Positions 37,008 to 46,798 of a DNA stretch of 64,000 bases are shown piece by piece (position 1 is the stretch's first letter; the number at the start of each line of letters is the position of its first letter). The notes beneath the pieces are model-generated. The model worked only from the letters and a program-made list of their open reading frames with translations, was not told the origin of the DNA and made no database searches. The translations under genes were made by a program, and so were the position numbers. This stretch comes from Roseivirga sp. UBA6061. Its GTDB lineage: Bacteria > Bacteroidota > Bacteroidia > Cytophagales > Cyclobacteriaceae. The DNA lies in contig DIYF01000010.1 of NCBI GenBank assembly GCA_002427745.1, forward strand, positions 105,516 through 169,515, in the 5' to 3' direction.

Positions 37008-38029
37008 CCAGACCCAGGGTGCTATATCTGGGCAATCAGCTCTCCGGTCATGGGGTTAATCCTACCTCTGTGGAAACTTTAGGACAACGCCTGAAGGAAG
37101 ATTTTACCGTCATTCGTGCTTCATCTAAAGCCAATAAGTGGTTCAGGCTCATAGATATGTGGCTCACCGTATTGAGGCAAAGAAAGAGTGACTTCGTCTT
37201 AATCGATACTTATAGCACATCAGCCTTCATCTTCGCCTGGACCTCTGCCGCACTGGCCGGGAAACTAGGACTTAGGTATATTCCGATTCTTCATGGTGGT
37301 GCCCTTCCGGAACGAGCCAGGAATTCACCGCGCAGGCTAAAAAACTATCTGAAGAACGCTTATAAAGTAGTCTGTCCCTCACCATATCTGAAAGAAGAGA
37401 TGAGTAAAGTGATTGACATAGACTACAAAGTGGTGGCAAATGCCATAGACCTGGAAGATTACCCTTTTACTGCCAGGAAGCATTTTGATAAGTCGGGACC
37501 TCAAATGCTCTGGGTACGCGCCTTCGACAAAATTTATAACCCTACGCTGGCGGTCAGGGTATTAAAAGCCCTGACAGATATGGGTTATGATCAGGCGCAT
37601 TTATGCATGGTAGGCCCCGATAAGGACGGCTCTCTTAGTGAGACACAAAAGCTGGCGCAGGAGCTGAATGTGATGGACCGTGTTAGGTTTACGGGCTCTT
37701 TATCAAAGCAGGAATGGGTAAAACTGTCTGAAGCCTATGATCTATTCATTAACACAACCCATATAGACAATACGCCCGTCAGCCTTATTGAAAGTCTTGC
37801 ACTGGGCTTGCCCGTTGTCAGCACCCGGGTGGGAGGTATCCCGCATATGCTGAGTTCGGGTGAAAATGCTATGCTGGTAGAACCCCATGATGTGGATGCT
37901 TTTGTGAAAACGATTCAAAGCCTTCAGGAGGCTGCCCTCTACCAAAAACTGGTGATGCAGGGAAGAACAACAGCTGAGGCTTACGACTGGAAACAATTAA
38001 GGACTCAATGGTTAGCTATCCTTAAATGA
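37004..38029 (+). CDS. GT4-type glycosyltransferase
   Basis: The 341-residue protein has the GT4 donor site (NTTHIDNTPVSLIESLALGL, EX7E-like with the first Glu replaced by Asp in DNTP) and HGGALPERARNSP in the N-terminal half. It overlaps the polymerase gene and the adenylating enzyme by 4 bp each. Confidence 0.8.
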   Translation: MTRPRVLYLGNQLSGHGVNPTSVETLGQRLKEDFTVIRASSKANKWFRLIDMWLTVLRQRKSDFVLIDTYSTSAFIFAWTSAALAGKLGLRYIPILHGGALPERARNSPRRLKNYLKNAYKVVCPSPYLKEEMSKVIDIDYKVVANAIDLEDYPFTARKHFDKSGPQMLWVRAFDKIYNPTLAVRVLKALTDMGYDQAHLCMVGPDKDGSLSETQKLAQELNVMDRVRFTGSLSKQEWVKLSEAYDLFINTTHIDNTPVSLIESLALGLPVVSTRVGGIPHMLSSGENAMLVEPHDVDAFVKTIQSLQEAALYQKLVMQGRTTAEAYDWKQLRTQWLAILK

Positions 38030-39312
38030 GCCTGGCTAAGCGCATATTTCTGACCGGAGTCAAAAGAAGAAATCCCGGACTCTATCCCTGGTATGACTTT
38101 CTCAAGCAGAGTGAAAAGTGGGATATAGACCGCTTAAAGGCCTATCAGCTGGCGGAGCTTAAGAAGTTGCTGCTTTTAGCAGATAAGCATTCAGATTTTT
38201 ATCGTCAGTATTTTCGACAGCATGGGTTTGATCCGTCCATCAGGTCTCTGGAAGATATCAGGCAGTTGCCTCCGGTAAGTAAAGAACAGCTTATTTCAGA
38301 AAATAAAGGGGTTCACACAGACCTTCCGTTTGACAAGCGATTTTATTGTGAGACCTCCGGAAGTTCCGGACAGGTGCTTACCTTTTGGCGTGATGAAAAA
38401 TGGGACTCAGCCAACAGGGCCGCAATTCTGAGAGGATACAGCTGGCACGATGTACTGCCATGGGAGCATAATATTTACTTTTGGGGTTATAATATACAGG
38501 CAGGGAAGCAACTGAAAACCCGTTTATTGGACATGCTTCAGAATCGCTACCGGGTTTTTGACTACAGGCCCGAAACACTGACCAGACTATTTGAAAAGCT
38601 CAGGTCCACTACCTATATACATGGATACGCTAGTGTGATTTATGAATTGGCAAAGCTGGTCAATGAGCAAAAGCTTGAATTGGAAATACCAAAACTCAGG
38701 ATGATTAAAGGTACCTCTGAAAAGATTTATCCACACTATCAGGATGCCGTGACACAGGCCTTTGGTAAGAAAATGATCAGTGAATACGGAGCAGCCGAAG
38801 CCAGTATAGTGGCATTTGAGTGCGAACACGGGAACATGCACACGACTATGGAAAATGTGCTGGTAGAGTCAGAGGATGACGAAGTGATAATTACCAACCT
38901 GGTGGCTCATTCTTTTCCTATCATTCGCTACAAACTGGGTGACTATGTAAAACTATCTGAATCCGGTACCTGTGCCTGTGGCAGGCAGCATACGATTGTT
39001 GAAGAGGTCCGCGGACGAGTTGGAAAGAATATTCACGGAGAGCTTCATCGTTACCCCAGCCTTACCCTTTACTATGTATTCAAAAATCTGTTTTTTGAGC
39101 AGGGGCTTAAATTCAATTATCAGTGTGTTCAGGAAAAAAAAGGAAACCTTATCGTGCTCATAAAGGAACCTTTCTCGAAAAAAGGAGAAAAGCTGATCAG
39201 AAATGAGTTTGAAAGGTATTTCAAAGGTGATGTGACAATTTCTATCAGTTTCTCACAAGATTTCCATACCTACACAGAAAAGCTGAAAGACTTCATTTCT
39301 AAAATTGAGTAA
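38026..39312 (+). CDS. Phenylacetate-CoA ligase-like adenylating enzyme (PaaK/CapK-like)
   Basis: The 428-residue protein has the adenylate-forming core: SGSSGQVLTFWRDEK (ATP-binding loop near residues 110-124), EYGAAEASIVAFEC, and IIRYKLGDYV with GRVGKNI. It resembles the CapK-like branch found in polysaccharide loci and not the catabolic PaaK, and no paa genes are near. It could activate an acyl group or carboxylate for addition to the polymer. Substrate unknown. Its start and end overlap neighbours. Confidence 0.8.
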   Translation: MSLAKRIFLTGVKRRNPGLYPWYDFLKQSEKWDIDRLKAYQLAELKKLLLLADKHSDFYRQYFRQHGFDPSIRSLEDIRQLPPVSKEQLISENKGVHTDLPFDKRFYCETSGSSGQVLTFWRDEKWDSANRAAILRGYSWHDVLPWEHNIYFWGYNIQAGKQLKTRLLDMLQNRYRVFDYRPETLTRLFEKLRSTTYIHGYASVIYELAKLVNEQKLELEIPKLRMIKGTSEKIYPHYQDAVTQAFGKKMISEYGAAEASIVAFECEHGNMHTTMENVLVESEDDEVIITNLVAHSFPIIRYKLGDYVKLSESGTCACGRQHTIVEEVRGRVGKNIHGELHRYPSLTLYYVFKNLFFEQGLKFNYQCVQEKKGNLIVLIKEPFSKKGEKLIRNEFERYFKGDVTISISFSQDFHTYTEKLKDFISKIE

Positions 39313-40513
39313 TCGGTTGAAAATTCTTCTCTTTTATCAGTATTTCGGAACACCAAAGGGCAGCTGGAGCACACGTGCTTATGAGCTGACCCGAAGATGG
39401 GTGCAGGCAGGACATGATGTGACGGTTATAACGGCACCCTATGATAAATCTGACATAAATTCGGATGGTTTTATTTCAAGGCAGGAGATAGAAGGAGTAA
39501 AGCTCATTGTGGTCGACTCGGGAGATTCAAACAGGCTGTCTACTCCGGTCAGGGCACTGAGGGCCATCAGATTTGCGCTGGTCTCTTCTTACTATGCCCT
39601 TTTCCGGTCTTATGACGTCTTAATTGCATCTTCAGGCCCTATTACCATTGGCCTGCCCATGATCCTTGCCAAAACGCTTCGAAGAAAACGCACTGTTTTT
39701 GAAGTAAGAGATTTGTGGCCCGCAGGGGGAATTGAGCTGGGGTTGATCGGGCAGGGCTGGCAGAGCAAACTGGCGCTGTGGTTTGAGGCACTCTGTTACA
39801 AAAAAGCCAACCTGATTGTTCCGTGTAGTCCGGGTATGGAAGCCTCTGTTAACAAGAGGTTTCCCGGTAGAAACACCCTGGTAATTCCAAATGCCTCTGA
39901 CCCCGAGGTGTTTCAGATAGCGAGAACCCGGCCAGCACATGTCCCGGAAGCCATTGGTGAGCATTCAATATTTCTGTATGCAGGTTCCCTTGGTTTGATG
40001 GATGACTGTCGGCAGATTGTTGCGGCTATGGAATCGTTAAAAGACCAGCCGATAAGCCTGGTAATGGTTGGAGATGGAGCGGAGCGACAAGAACTGGAAA
40101 ACCAGGCTAAAGAGACGGGCAATCCCAATATTCACTTCTTAGGGCTTATTCCTAAAACTGAAGTAGCAAAGTGGTTTTCCATTGCGGTAGCCAGCTTTGT
40201 CACCTTCAAGGATTTTGAGGTACTCCACACAAGCTCTCCCAATAAAATGTTTGACTCCTTTGCAGCCGGTGTTCCGGTTATCCAGTCTACCAAAGGTTGG
40301 ATCAAAGATCTGGTCGAAAAACATCATTGCGGCATTAATGTTTCACCCAGTGACCCTGAAGATTTTGCAGTGGCCATGAAACGGTTGATGACCGATGATG
40401 AATTACGGGCTCAGATGGCAGCTAATGCAGCAGATTTGGCAAAGACCAGATTTAATCGGACCGTTCTGGCCGAAAAATATCTCACCGGTTTGAAGGAACT
40501 CTTTCCCCAATAA
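39305..40513 (+). CDS. GT4-type glycosyltransferase (WbuB-like)
   Basis: The 402-residue protein starts with a TTG inside the PaaK-like gene. The N-terminal YFGTPKGSWSTRAYELTRRW and the C-terminal TSSPNKMFDSFAAGVPVIQ are typical for WbuB-like transferases, which often add an amino sugar early in O-unit assembly. It is the last of the tightly packed plus-strand run; a 215-bp gap follows. Confidence 0.85.
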   Translation: MSNRLKILLFYQYFGTPKGSWSTRAYELTRRWVQAGHDVTVITAPYDKSDINSDGFISRQEIEGVKLIVVDSGDSNRLSTPVRALRAIRFALVSSYYALFRSYDVLIASSGPITIGLPMILAKTLRRKRTVFEVRDLWPAGGIELGLIGQGWQSKLALWFEALCYKKANLIVPCSPGMEASVNKRFPGRNTLVIPNASDPEVFQIARTRPAHVPEAIGEHSIFLYAGSLGLMDDCRQIVAAMESLKDQPISLVMVGDGAERQELENQAKETGNPNIHFLGLIPKTEVAKWFSIAVASFVTFKDFEVLHTSSPNKMFDSFAAGVPVIQSTKGWIKDLVEKHHCGINVSPSDPEDFAVAMKRLMTDDELRAQMAANAADLAKTRFNRTVLAEKYLTGLKELFPQ

Positions 40514-40728
40514 CCACGAGGACCAAGCAGGGAGAGCCGTTTTTTTGAGAAAAGAAGTTTTATTGGCTCGTTTTCGGTTCAGGCAACTATCACCAATGTG
40601 ATTTTTTATAGTAGGCTGGTACTTTACATGTTTTTTTCTGTGCTAATTACAGGTATGTAAAAGGAGTCAGAATTATTCTGTATAAATTAACGTCATATCA
40701 CTGAACACCTCTTCGCTAATAGGAGTCT

Positions 40729-41670
40729 ATGAAGCCTTATTATCTTCTCACAGGAGCTACTGGTTTTCTGGGAAAGGAGTTAAACAAAACCCTTTCTCAA
40801 CAGGCAGGTATTGACACCCTGGGAAGATCTGCCGACAACGATATTGTGTGCGATTTGTCATTAGAGGGGCCTCACCTCAATCGTACCTATGACCTGGTAA
40901 TCCACAATGCCGGTAAGGCTCATACCGTACCTAAAACATCAGCTGAAGCTGAAGCCTTCTTCAAAGTAAACTATCATGGTACGCTCAACCTGCTTAAGAG
41001 CATTGAGCAGCTGCCTTCTCAGCCAAAGGCCCTGATACTGATTAGCAGTGTAGCGGTTTATGGACTGGATAAAGGGAATATGCTCGATGAGACCTGTCAG
41101 CTAAATGCTTCTGACCCTTATGGCCAGAGTAAAAGCATGGCCGAGGAAGCCGTTTTGAAATGGGGAAAGCAAAAGGGGGTATCCATTGGGATATTAAGAT
41201 TACCGTTGGTGGCCGGCCCTTTACCTCCTGGTAACTTGAACAGGATGATCAAAGCCCAGCAGGCCGGATACTACTTCCATATTGGAAAAGGAGATACGAG
41301 AAGATCAATGGTTTCGGCCTCTGACGTGGCCAGAATCATTCCCAGACTCGCTGAAGTAGGAGGAGTCTATAACCTGACAGATCAGTACCATCCCAGCTTT
41401 GCAGAACTTGCTGACCTGTTCTCAAAAAGACTGGGTTTAAAAGCACCCTACCATATGCCGCTATGGTTTGCCAGGATGCTGGCAAAGGCCGGAGATTTCT
41501 ATGCGCTGCTGCTTAAAAGAGAAGCCCCTTTTAGTAGTAGGTCCCTTGATAAAATGACTAGTTCACTAACTTTTTCTGATGAAAAAGCTAAAAGACTTTT
41601 AAATTGGCAACCTCAAAGAGTGCTACACTTCTTTGAGCAACTACCAAAAGAAGACTTTGTATATGATTGA
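40729..41670 (+). CDS. NAD-dependent sugar epimerase/dehydratase
   Basis: The 313-residue SDR protein has TGATGFLGKEL (NAD-binding), HNAGKAHTVPKTSAEAEAFF and an active-site YGQSKSMAEEA (YxxxK). It resembles UDP-hexose 4-epimerases that sit next to a WecA-like gene in O-antigen loci. Exact substrate unknown. It overlaps the next gene by 8 bp. Confidence 0.85.
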   Translation: MKPYYLLTGATGFLGKELNKTLSQQAGIDTLGRSADNDIVCDLSLEGPHLNRTYDLVIHNAGKAHTVPKTSAEAEAFFKVNYHGTLNLLKSIEQLPSQPKALILISSVAVYGLDKGNMLDETCQLNASDPYGQSKSMAEEAVLKWGKQKGVSIGILRLPLVAGPLPPGNLNRMIKAQQAGYYFHIGKGDTRRSMVSASDVARIIPRLAEVGGVYNLTDQYHPSFAELADLFSKRLGLKAPYHMPLWFARMLAKAGDFYALLLKREAPFSSRSLDKMTSSLTFSDEKAKRLLNWQPQRVLHFFEQLPKEDFVYD

Positions 41671-42676
41671 GCCGTATTTTCTGTACAGTCTTGCCCCTAT
41701 ATTGTTTGCACTGGGGATGGTTTGGTACTTTAAAATCGCCAATAAGTATCAGATCATCGATAAGCCCAATGGAAGAAGCAGTCATATAAAGCCTACCGTT
41801 AGAGGAGGGGGCATTATTTTCGTACTGGCCATGCTGCTGGTTGCTTTGCTACAGGGCTTTGATCTTCCCTACTTTGTCATTGGTTTCTTTGGCATCTCTC
41901 TTATTAGTTTTCTGGATGATATTAAAGAGGTTTCCAAAAGATGGAGGCTGGGTATACAGCTTATTTCTCTGACTCTGCTGATTTATGAAATAACTCAGGG
42001 AGACCTCGAATGGTGGCAATGGGGCCTCTTCGTTATTCTGGCCATGTCTTGTGTTAACTTCTACAATTTCATGGATGGCGTAAACGGAATCACCGCATTC
42101 TATTCTCTTGTATTTCTGGGCTTCTGCCTGTATCTACAGCAAACCGGAGAGTTGGTTGTTGCAGAAGAGTTGATCGTGATCCCGATACTGGCAGTGCTTG
42201 TTTTTAGTTTTTTCAATGCCCGAAAGAAAGCACTCTGTTTCGCGGGTGATGTGGGTAGTATATCACTGGCCTTTCTGGTAGTATACCTCGTTGGTTTGCT
42301 TTGCTGGCAGCATCAGGATTTTGTTTATATCTGGATGTTAGGCATTTACGGAGTGGATGCCATCCTCACCATTATTCAGAGAATCATTTTAGGTCAAAAC
42401 ATTTTACAAGGGCACAGGCTACATCTTTATCAGCTGATGGCTAATGAAGGAGCCATGCCTCATATAAGAGTTTCGGCAATCTATGCCATGTTGCAGGCTG
42501 TGCTTAACTTGTTTATTCTGGGCTACCTGGTACCTCATGAGTTCGATCCTGTTCTGCTCAACATAGTCATGGCCCTGTTTTTTATCTCTGTTTATACTCC
42601 CATTAAATACGGGTTTGGGAAAAAAGTGGAAAGAGGTGTGAAAAATCACGGCAAGCCTCAATCCGTTGCCGGGTAA
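41663..42676 (+). CDS. WecA/WbpL-like undecaprenyl-phosphate sugar-phosphate transferase
   Basis: From the ATG at 41663 the protein has 337 residues and about ten membrane segments; the frame is open upstream to 41633, but the overlap with the epimerase stop favours 41663. Key motifs are DKPNGRSSHIKPTVRGGG, FLDDIKE (DDxxE), NFMDGVNG and GDVGS. It starts the repeat unit by moving a HexNAc-1-phosphate onto undecaprenyl phosphate. It pairs with the epimerase before it, as in Pseudomonas WbpV/WbpL. Confidence 0.9.
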   Translation: MIEPYFLYSLAPILFALGMVWYFKIANKYQIIDKPNGRSSHIKPTVRGGGIIFVLAMLLVALLQGFDLPYFVIGFFGISLISFLDDIKEVSKRWRLGIQLISLTLLIYEITQGDLEWWQWGLFVILAMSCVNFYNFMDGVNGITAFYSLVFLGFCLYLQQTGELVVAEELIVIPILAVLVFSFFNARKKALCFAGDVGSISLAFLVVYLVGLLCWQHQDFVYIWMLGIYGVDAILTIIQRIILGQNILQGHRLHLYQLMANEGAMPHIRVSAIYAMLQAVLNLFILGYLVPHEFDPVLLNIVMALFFISVYTPIKYGFGKKVERGVKNHGKPQSVAG

Positions 42677-42740
42677 GGCATTTGCTAAAACAGCTTATCT
42701 TCATGTTGTCCGCACTGTTCAGGCGTGTCAATAATTTTGG

Positions 42741-44513
42741 GTGAAAGCAAAAATCAAACATACACTTAGTCAGTATCGCTACGCATTCGGTATAGTCTGG
42801 AAGAGCTCCGCTAAATATACCATTGCCAGGCTGGTGACGATATTTTTAAAGGCCTTGCTGCCTGTGGCCAGGCTGCTGTTCATTAAGCTTGTTTTTGATG
42901 AGTTGACGGCTGATACTATTGATCAGGACAAAATCACTTTTTACCTGATAGGACTGGGAGCAGCACTGTTGATGGATGGGGTAGTTGTGAACCTGTCTCA
43001 ATACATAGAAGGCCTGCAACAGCAGAAAGTGGCCGATTATACCGCGGGTTTACTCCAGAAAAAATCCATTTCGATGGACCTCGAACTTTACGATGATCCT
43101 GAGTATCATGATTCTTATTTTCTGGCTCACCGACACGGCCTTACCAGGCCCATACAGCTTGTTTCTGATCTGATGAATTTTGGTGAAAACCTCATCTCAA
43201 TCCTGTTTATCGGAGGGTTGATCTTTACGATCCATGCCAGCATTCCGTTGCTCCTTTTCATTTCCATTTTACCATCTGCCATTATCAAATACATATTTTC
43301 TGATAAGCTTTTTAAATGGGAGAAGAAAAGAGCGCTTATGGAAAGAAAAGGCTTCTATCTCAACCAGCTGGTTACCGATACGCAGTATGCAAAGGAGGTT
43401 AGAGTTTTTGATGCCGGTTTATCTCTTTCTGAGAAGTTCAGGGTGCTCAGGCAGACCCTTTTCAGCGAAAAGAAGGCTCTTTTTGGTTTACGTGCAAGAA
43501 TGGGTATTGGTGGTAAGCTTGTTGAAGTAGGTGCTGAGATATTCAGTTATGTGTTTTTGACCTATCGTGCCATAAACGGACTTAGTACCATCGGAGATTT
43601 AGCCATGGCTTTTCCTGCCTTCCAGCGCGGTAAAGTGAATTTATCAGGTTTACTCCAGAGCATGGTGAAATTACTGGAACACAGGCTGTTTCTGTCACAT
43701 TTCATTGGGTTCATGAAGCTGCAGCCGAAGATTCGTGACGATGAAAGCGCTTTGCCCTTAGCAGGGAAAATTACTGCGGGAATTGAGCTGAAGGACGTGT
43801 CTTTTCAATACCCCAAGACCGGAGTAAATGTATTGAGCCAGGTGTCACTGAGTTTGAAAAAGGGCCAGATCACGGCATTCGTAGGCGAAAACGGATCAGG
43901 TAAAACCACCCTGGTAAAGCTGATTTGCAGACTGTATGACCCTTCTTCCGGTGAACTTGCGATGGATGGTAAAAGCTATAAAGCCATTCGGTTATCCGAC
44001 TTGCGCTCCAAAATGAGCATCACCTTTCAGGATTTCGCCCGGTACTTCCTTACTGTAGGAGAGAACATAAGTTTCAGCGACCTAAGCAGAGAAGGAGATA
44101 CGGCAGGCCTGGAGGCACAGGCTCGTTTAACAGGAGCCAGTACTTTTATTGACAGGCTTCCCGATACTTATGATCAACAGTTGGGAAGAATGTTCGAGGC
44201 AGGCACTGAGCTGAGCATAGGCCAATGGCAAAAGGTGGCTCTGGCGCGTATGTTTTTCAAAGAAGCGCAGGTACTGATTGTCGATGAGCCAACCAGTGCC
44301 ATTGACCCGCTGTCGGAACACCGGATTTTTGAGAGTCTGAAAGAACTGGCCAGTGATAAGATCATTGTTTTGGTGACGCACAGACTCTATAACCTGAAAA
44401 TGGCAGATCAGATTGTGGTGATGGAAGGAGGAATGGTAGTTGAAAAGGGTTCACATGATGAATTGGTGGCTGCCCGGGGTCAGTATGCCCGAATGCTAAG
44501 CAAGCAACTCTAG
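42741..44513 (+). CDS. ABC transporter, fused permease and ATPase (MsbA-like)
   Basis: The 590-residue protein has an N-terminal six-helix permease (residues 20-300) and a C-terminal ATPase with Walker A GENGSGKTT, signature LSIGQWQKVALAR and Walker B VLIVDEPTSA. The GTG start at 42741 is preceded at once by TAATTTTG (42732-42739), a TAnnTTTG match that would leave no leader; it may be chance. It may export a lipid-linked saccharide or another small molecule. Confidence 0.85.
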   Translation: MKAKIKHTLSQYRYAFGIVWKSSAKYTIARLVTIFLKALLPVARLLFIKLVFDELTADTIDQDKITFYLIGLGAALLMDGVVVNLSQYIEGLQQQKVADYTAGLLQKKSISMDLELYDDPEYHDSYFLAHRHGLTRPIQLVSDLMNFGENLISILFIGGLIFTIHASIPLLLFISILPSAIIKYIFSDKLFKWEKKRALMERKGFYLNQLVTDTQYAKEVRVFDAGLSLSEKFRVLRQTLFSEKKALFGLRARMGIGGKLVEVGAEIFSYVFLTYRAINGLSTIGDLAMAFPAFQRGKVNLSGLLQSMVKLLEHRLFLSHFIGFMKLQPKIRDDESALPLAGKITAGIELKDVSFQYPKTGVNVLSQVSLSLKKGQITAFVGENGSGKTTLVKLICRLYDPSSGELAMDGKSYKAIRLSDLRSKMSITFQDFARYFLTVGENISFSDLSREGDTAGLEAQARLTGASTFIDRLPDTYDQQLGRMFEAGTELSIGQWQKVALARMFFKEAQVLIVDEPTSAIDPLSEHRIFESLKELASDKIIVLVTHRLYNLKMADQIVVMEGGMVVEKGSHDELVAARGQYARMLSKQL

Positions 44514-44581
44514 AGAAGGCTCAATTACAGTGCGATAAGCCATACCTTTGTCTCACTGAGTTTTTGAAAAAGAATAAATTA

Positions 44582-45382
44582 ATGAAGCCCTATCATATTA
44601 TTAAACCCGCTACAGGCAGAGTTCCCATTGTACTAAGCGTTCCACACTGTGGAACAGAGTTCCCACAAGAGCTACAGGGCGATTACATCCCGGATATGAT
44701 GGCGGCTCCTGATGACACTGACTGGTTCGTAGATGAGCTGTACAGTTTTGCCACGGAGATGGGCATCACCATGATTACTGCCCGGTATAGCCGATGGGTA
44801 ATCGATCTGAACAGAGACCCTCAGAGCAAAGCGCTTTATAATGACGGACGAATAATCACGGGACTGTGCACCACCACGGACTTTCACGGAAATGATATCT
44901 ATCAGAAGGAAACACCCGATGGAAAGGAAATCAGCAGAAGACTGGAAAACTACTATCAACCTTATTACAACAAGGTACAGGAACTGCTGGATGACCTGAA
45001 AGCTGAATTCGGGCGGGTGCTGCTTTGGGATGCACACTCCATTCGCCAGTATGTACCTACCATTAGAAAAGAGAGATTTCCTGATATGATCCTGGGGAGT
45101 GTTGATGAAAGCTCAGCTTCCCGGGAGTTGATTGGTCTGGCACTGGAGGAACTGGGGTCGGGAAGTTTTGAGCTGAAGCACAATACTCCTTTTAAAGGAG
45201 GGCAAATCACCCGTACCTTTGGCAGACCTTATGAAAACCAGCATGCTTTACAACTGGAGATGAACAAGGTGCTATATATGGATGATCAGGAAACAGCTTT
45301 TGACACGCAACGGGCCAATGAGGTAAGAGCTTTGCTCAAGGCCACCCTGAGTCGTTTGTCCGCAATGCTATTACAATCATAA
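44582..45382 (+). CDS. hutG: N-formylglutamate amidohydrolase
   Basis: The 266-residue protein has LSVPHCGTEFP near the N-terminus, DDTDWFVDELY, ARYSRWVIDLNRD and LLWDAHSIRQYVP. It hydrolyses N-formylglutamate to formate and glutamate, the last step of a histidine route. An in-frame TTG at 44564 is an alternative start. It lies 3 bp before hutF, so the two are one operon; hutH, hutU and hutI are not in the window. Confidence 0.9.
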   Translation: MKPYHIIKPATGRVPIVLSVPHCGTEFPQELQGDYIPDMMAAPDDTDWFVDELYSFATEMGITMITARYSRWVIDLNRDPQSKALYNDGRIITGLCTTTDFHGNDIYQKETPDGKEISRRLENYYQPYYNKVQELLDDLKAEFGRVLLWDAHSIRQYVPTIRKERFPDMILGSVDESSASRELIGLALEELGSGSFELKHNTPFKGGQITRTFGRPYENQHALQLEMNKVLYMDDQETAFDTQRANEVRALLKATLSRLSAMLLQS

Positions 45383-45385
45383 TCG

Positions 45386-46765
45386 ATGAATAATTTCCGC
45401 TTTAACGCACTTCTGCAGCAGGATGGATGGCTTTCACCAGCCTATGTAAGTACTGACCCGCAGGGTTTGATAACCCGGTTGAGTGATGCACCTCAGGATT
45501 CAGTCAGCTATGAACCTGTGGAAGGTTATGCTCTTCCAGGCTTTCAGAATGCACATTCTCATGCCTTCCAATATGCCATGGCGGGTATAGCGGAAGTACA
45601 TAAACCCGGAGCCGTGGCAGACGATTTTTGGAGCTGGCGGGAAGCCATGTATAAAGTGGCTCTCACGATTAGTCCCGACCAACTGGAAGCGATTGCCACC
45701 ATGCTTTATGCTGAGATGGCACGACATGGTTACACCCGGGTAGCAGAATTCCACTATCTGCATCATGATAAGGACGGGAAGCCCTATGCCAACCTGGCTG
45801 AGATGGGTGAGCGCCTGGTAGCGGCAGCTCATACAGCAGGCATTAAGATCACACTGGTTCCTATGTTTTATCAGAAGGGCGGCTTTGGTATGGCTCCGCA
45901 GGATCATCAGCGCAGATTTATTTCTCATACCATGGCGAATTACCATGCACTCCTTGAGGCTACGAGAGAGGTCGTTTCACGTCATTCGCATGCCAGCTAC
46001 GGCTTCGGAATCCACTCGCTTCGTGCTGTAACTCCTGAAGATATCAGACAATCTCTGGCTGATGTGCCGGCTGCCCTGCCCGTTCATATTCATATAGCAG
46101 AACAGTTAAAGGAAATTGAAGACGCAGTGGATTACCTGGGGAAAAGGCCCGTGCAATGGTTACTGGATAATGTAGGGGTAAATGAGCGGTATCATCTGGT
46201 ACATGCCACGCACCTGAATGACAGAGAGGTTCAGAGAATTGCTGAGAGTGGAGCTCATGTTGTATTGTGCCCCAGTACAGAAGGTAATCTGGGGGATGGG
46301 CTATTTCCGCTGGGTAGTTTTCAGCAACTTGGAGGAAAATGGTCCATTGGTACAGACAGCCATGTAGGCCTGAACCCACTGGAAGAGTTGCGGATTCTTG
46401 ACTACGGACAGCGACTTACAACCCACCACAGGAATATATTCACAAGTGAGACAGAGGGAGACAGCAGCGCTTATGCCATTCGCCAGTCACTTGTCTCGGG
46501 CCGGGCTGCTATGGGAAATATGACCAGAGAGTATTTCAAAGTCAATCAGCCTTTTGATGCAGTCGTCTATGATGCCGAATCTCCATTGATCGGCTGCTCA
46601 ACACTGGAAAATGTACTGCCAACGATAATTTATAGTAGTGACAGTAGCCATTGTAGGGGTACTATATGTGATGGCAGGTGGATTGTACAGCAGAACAGAC
46701 ATATACACTCGCAACCCATAACCGGCTCGTTTTATCGGGCAATTAAGGAGATAGGAGTAAGGTAG
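45386..46765 (+). CDS. hutF: Formimidoylglutamate deiminase
   Basis: The 459-residue amidohydrolase has the GFQNAHSHAFQYAMAG metal-binding start, FHYLHHDKDGKPYAN, HIHIAEQLKEIED and GTDSHVGLNP, the signature of HutF. It turns N-formimidoyl-glutamate into N-formylglutamate, the substrate of the preceding HutG. Together they complete the five-step histidine breakdown. Confidence 0.92.
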   Translation: MNNFRFNALLQQDGWLSPAYVSTDPQGLITRLSDAPQDSVSYEPVEGYALPGFQNAHSHAFQYAMAGIAEVHKPGAVADDFWSWREAMYKVALTISPDQLEAIATMLYAEMARHGYTRVAEFHYLHHDKDGKPYANLAEMGERLVAAAHTAGIKITLVPMFYQKGGFGMAPQDHQRRFISHTMANYHALLEATREVVSRHSHASYGFGIHSLRAVTPEDIRQSLADVPAALPVHIHIAEQLKEIEDAVDYLGKRPVQWLLDNVGVNERYHLVHATHLNDREVQRIAESGAHVVLCPSTEGNLGDGLFPLGSFQQLGGKWSIGTDSHVGLNPLEELRILDYGQRLTTHHRNIFTSETEGDSSAYAIRQSLVSGRAAMGNMTREYFKVNQPFDAVVYDAESPLIGCSTLENVLPTIIYSSDSSHCRGTICDGRWIVQQNRHIHSQPITGSFYRAIKEIGVR

Positions 46766-46798
46766 CTCACTTATGCACGGAAGGGCACTGACTGAAGA

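Noticed and set aside
42732..42743. TAATTTTG box right at the GTG start of the ABC exporter
   Set aside because: It is an exact -7 match, but transcription would begin at or after the start codon, so I treat it as chance unless a downstream start is shown.
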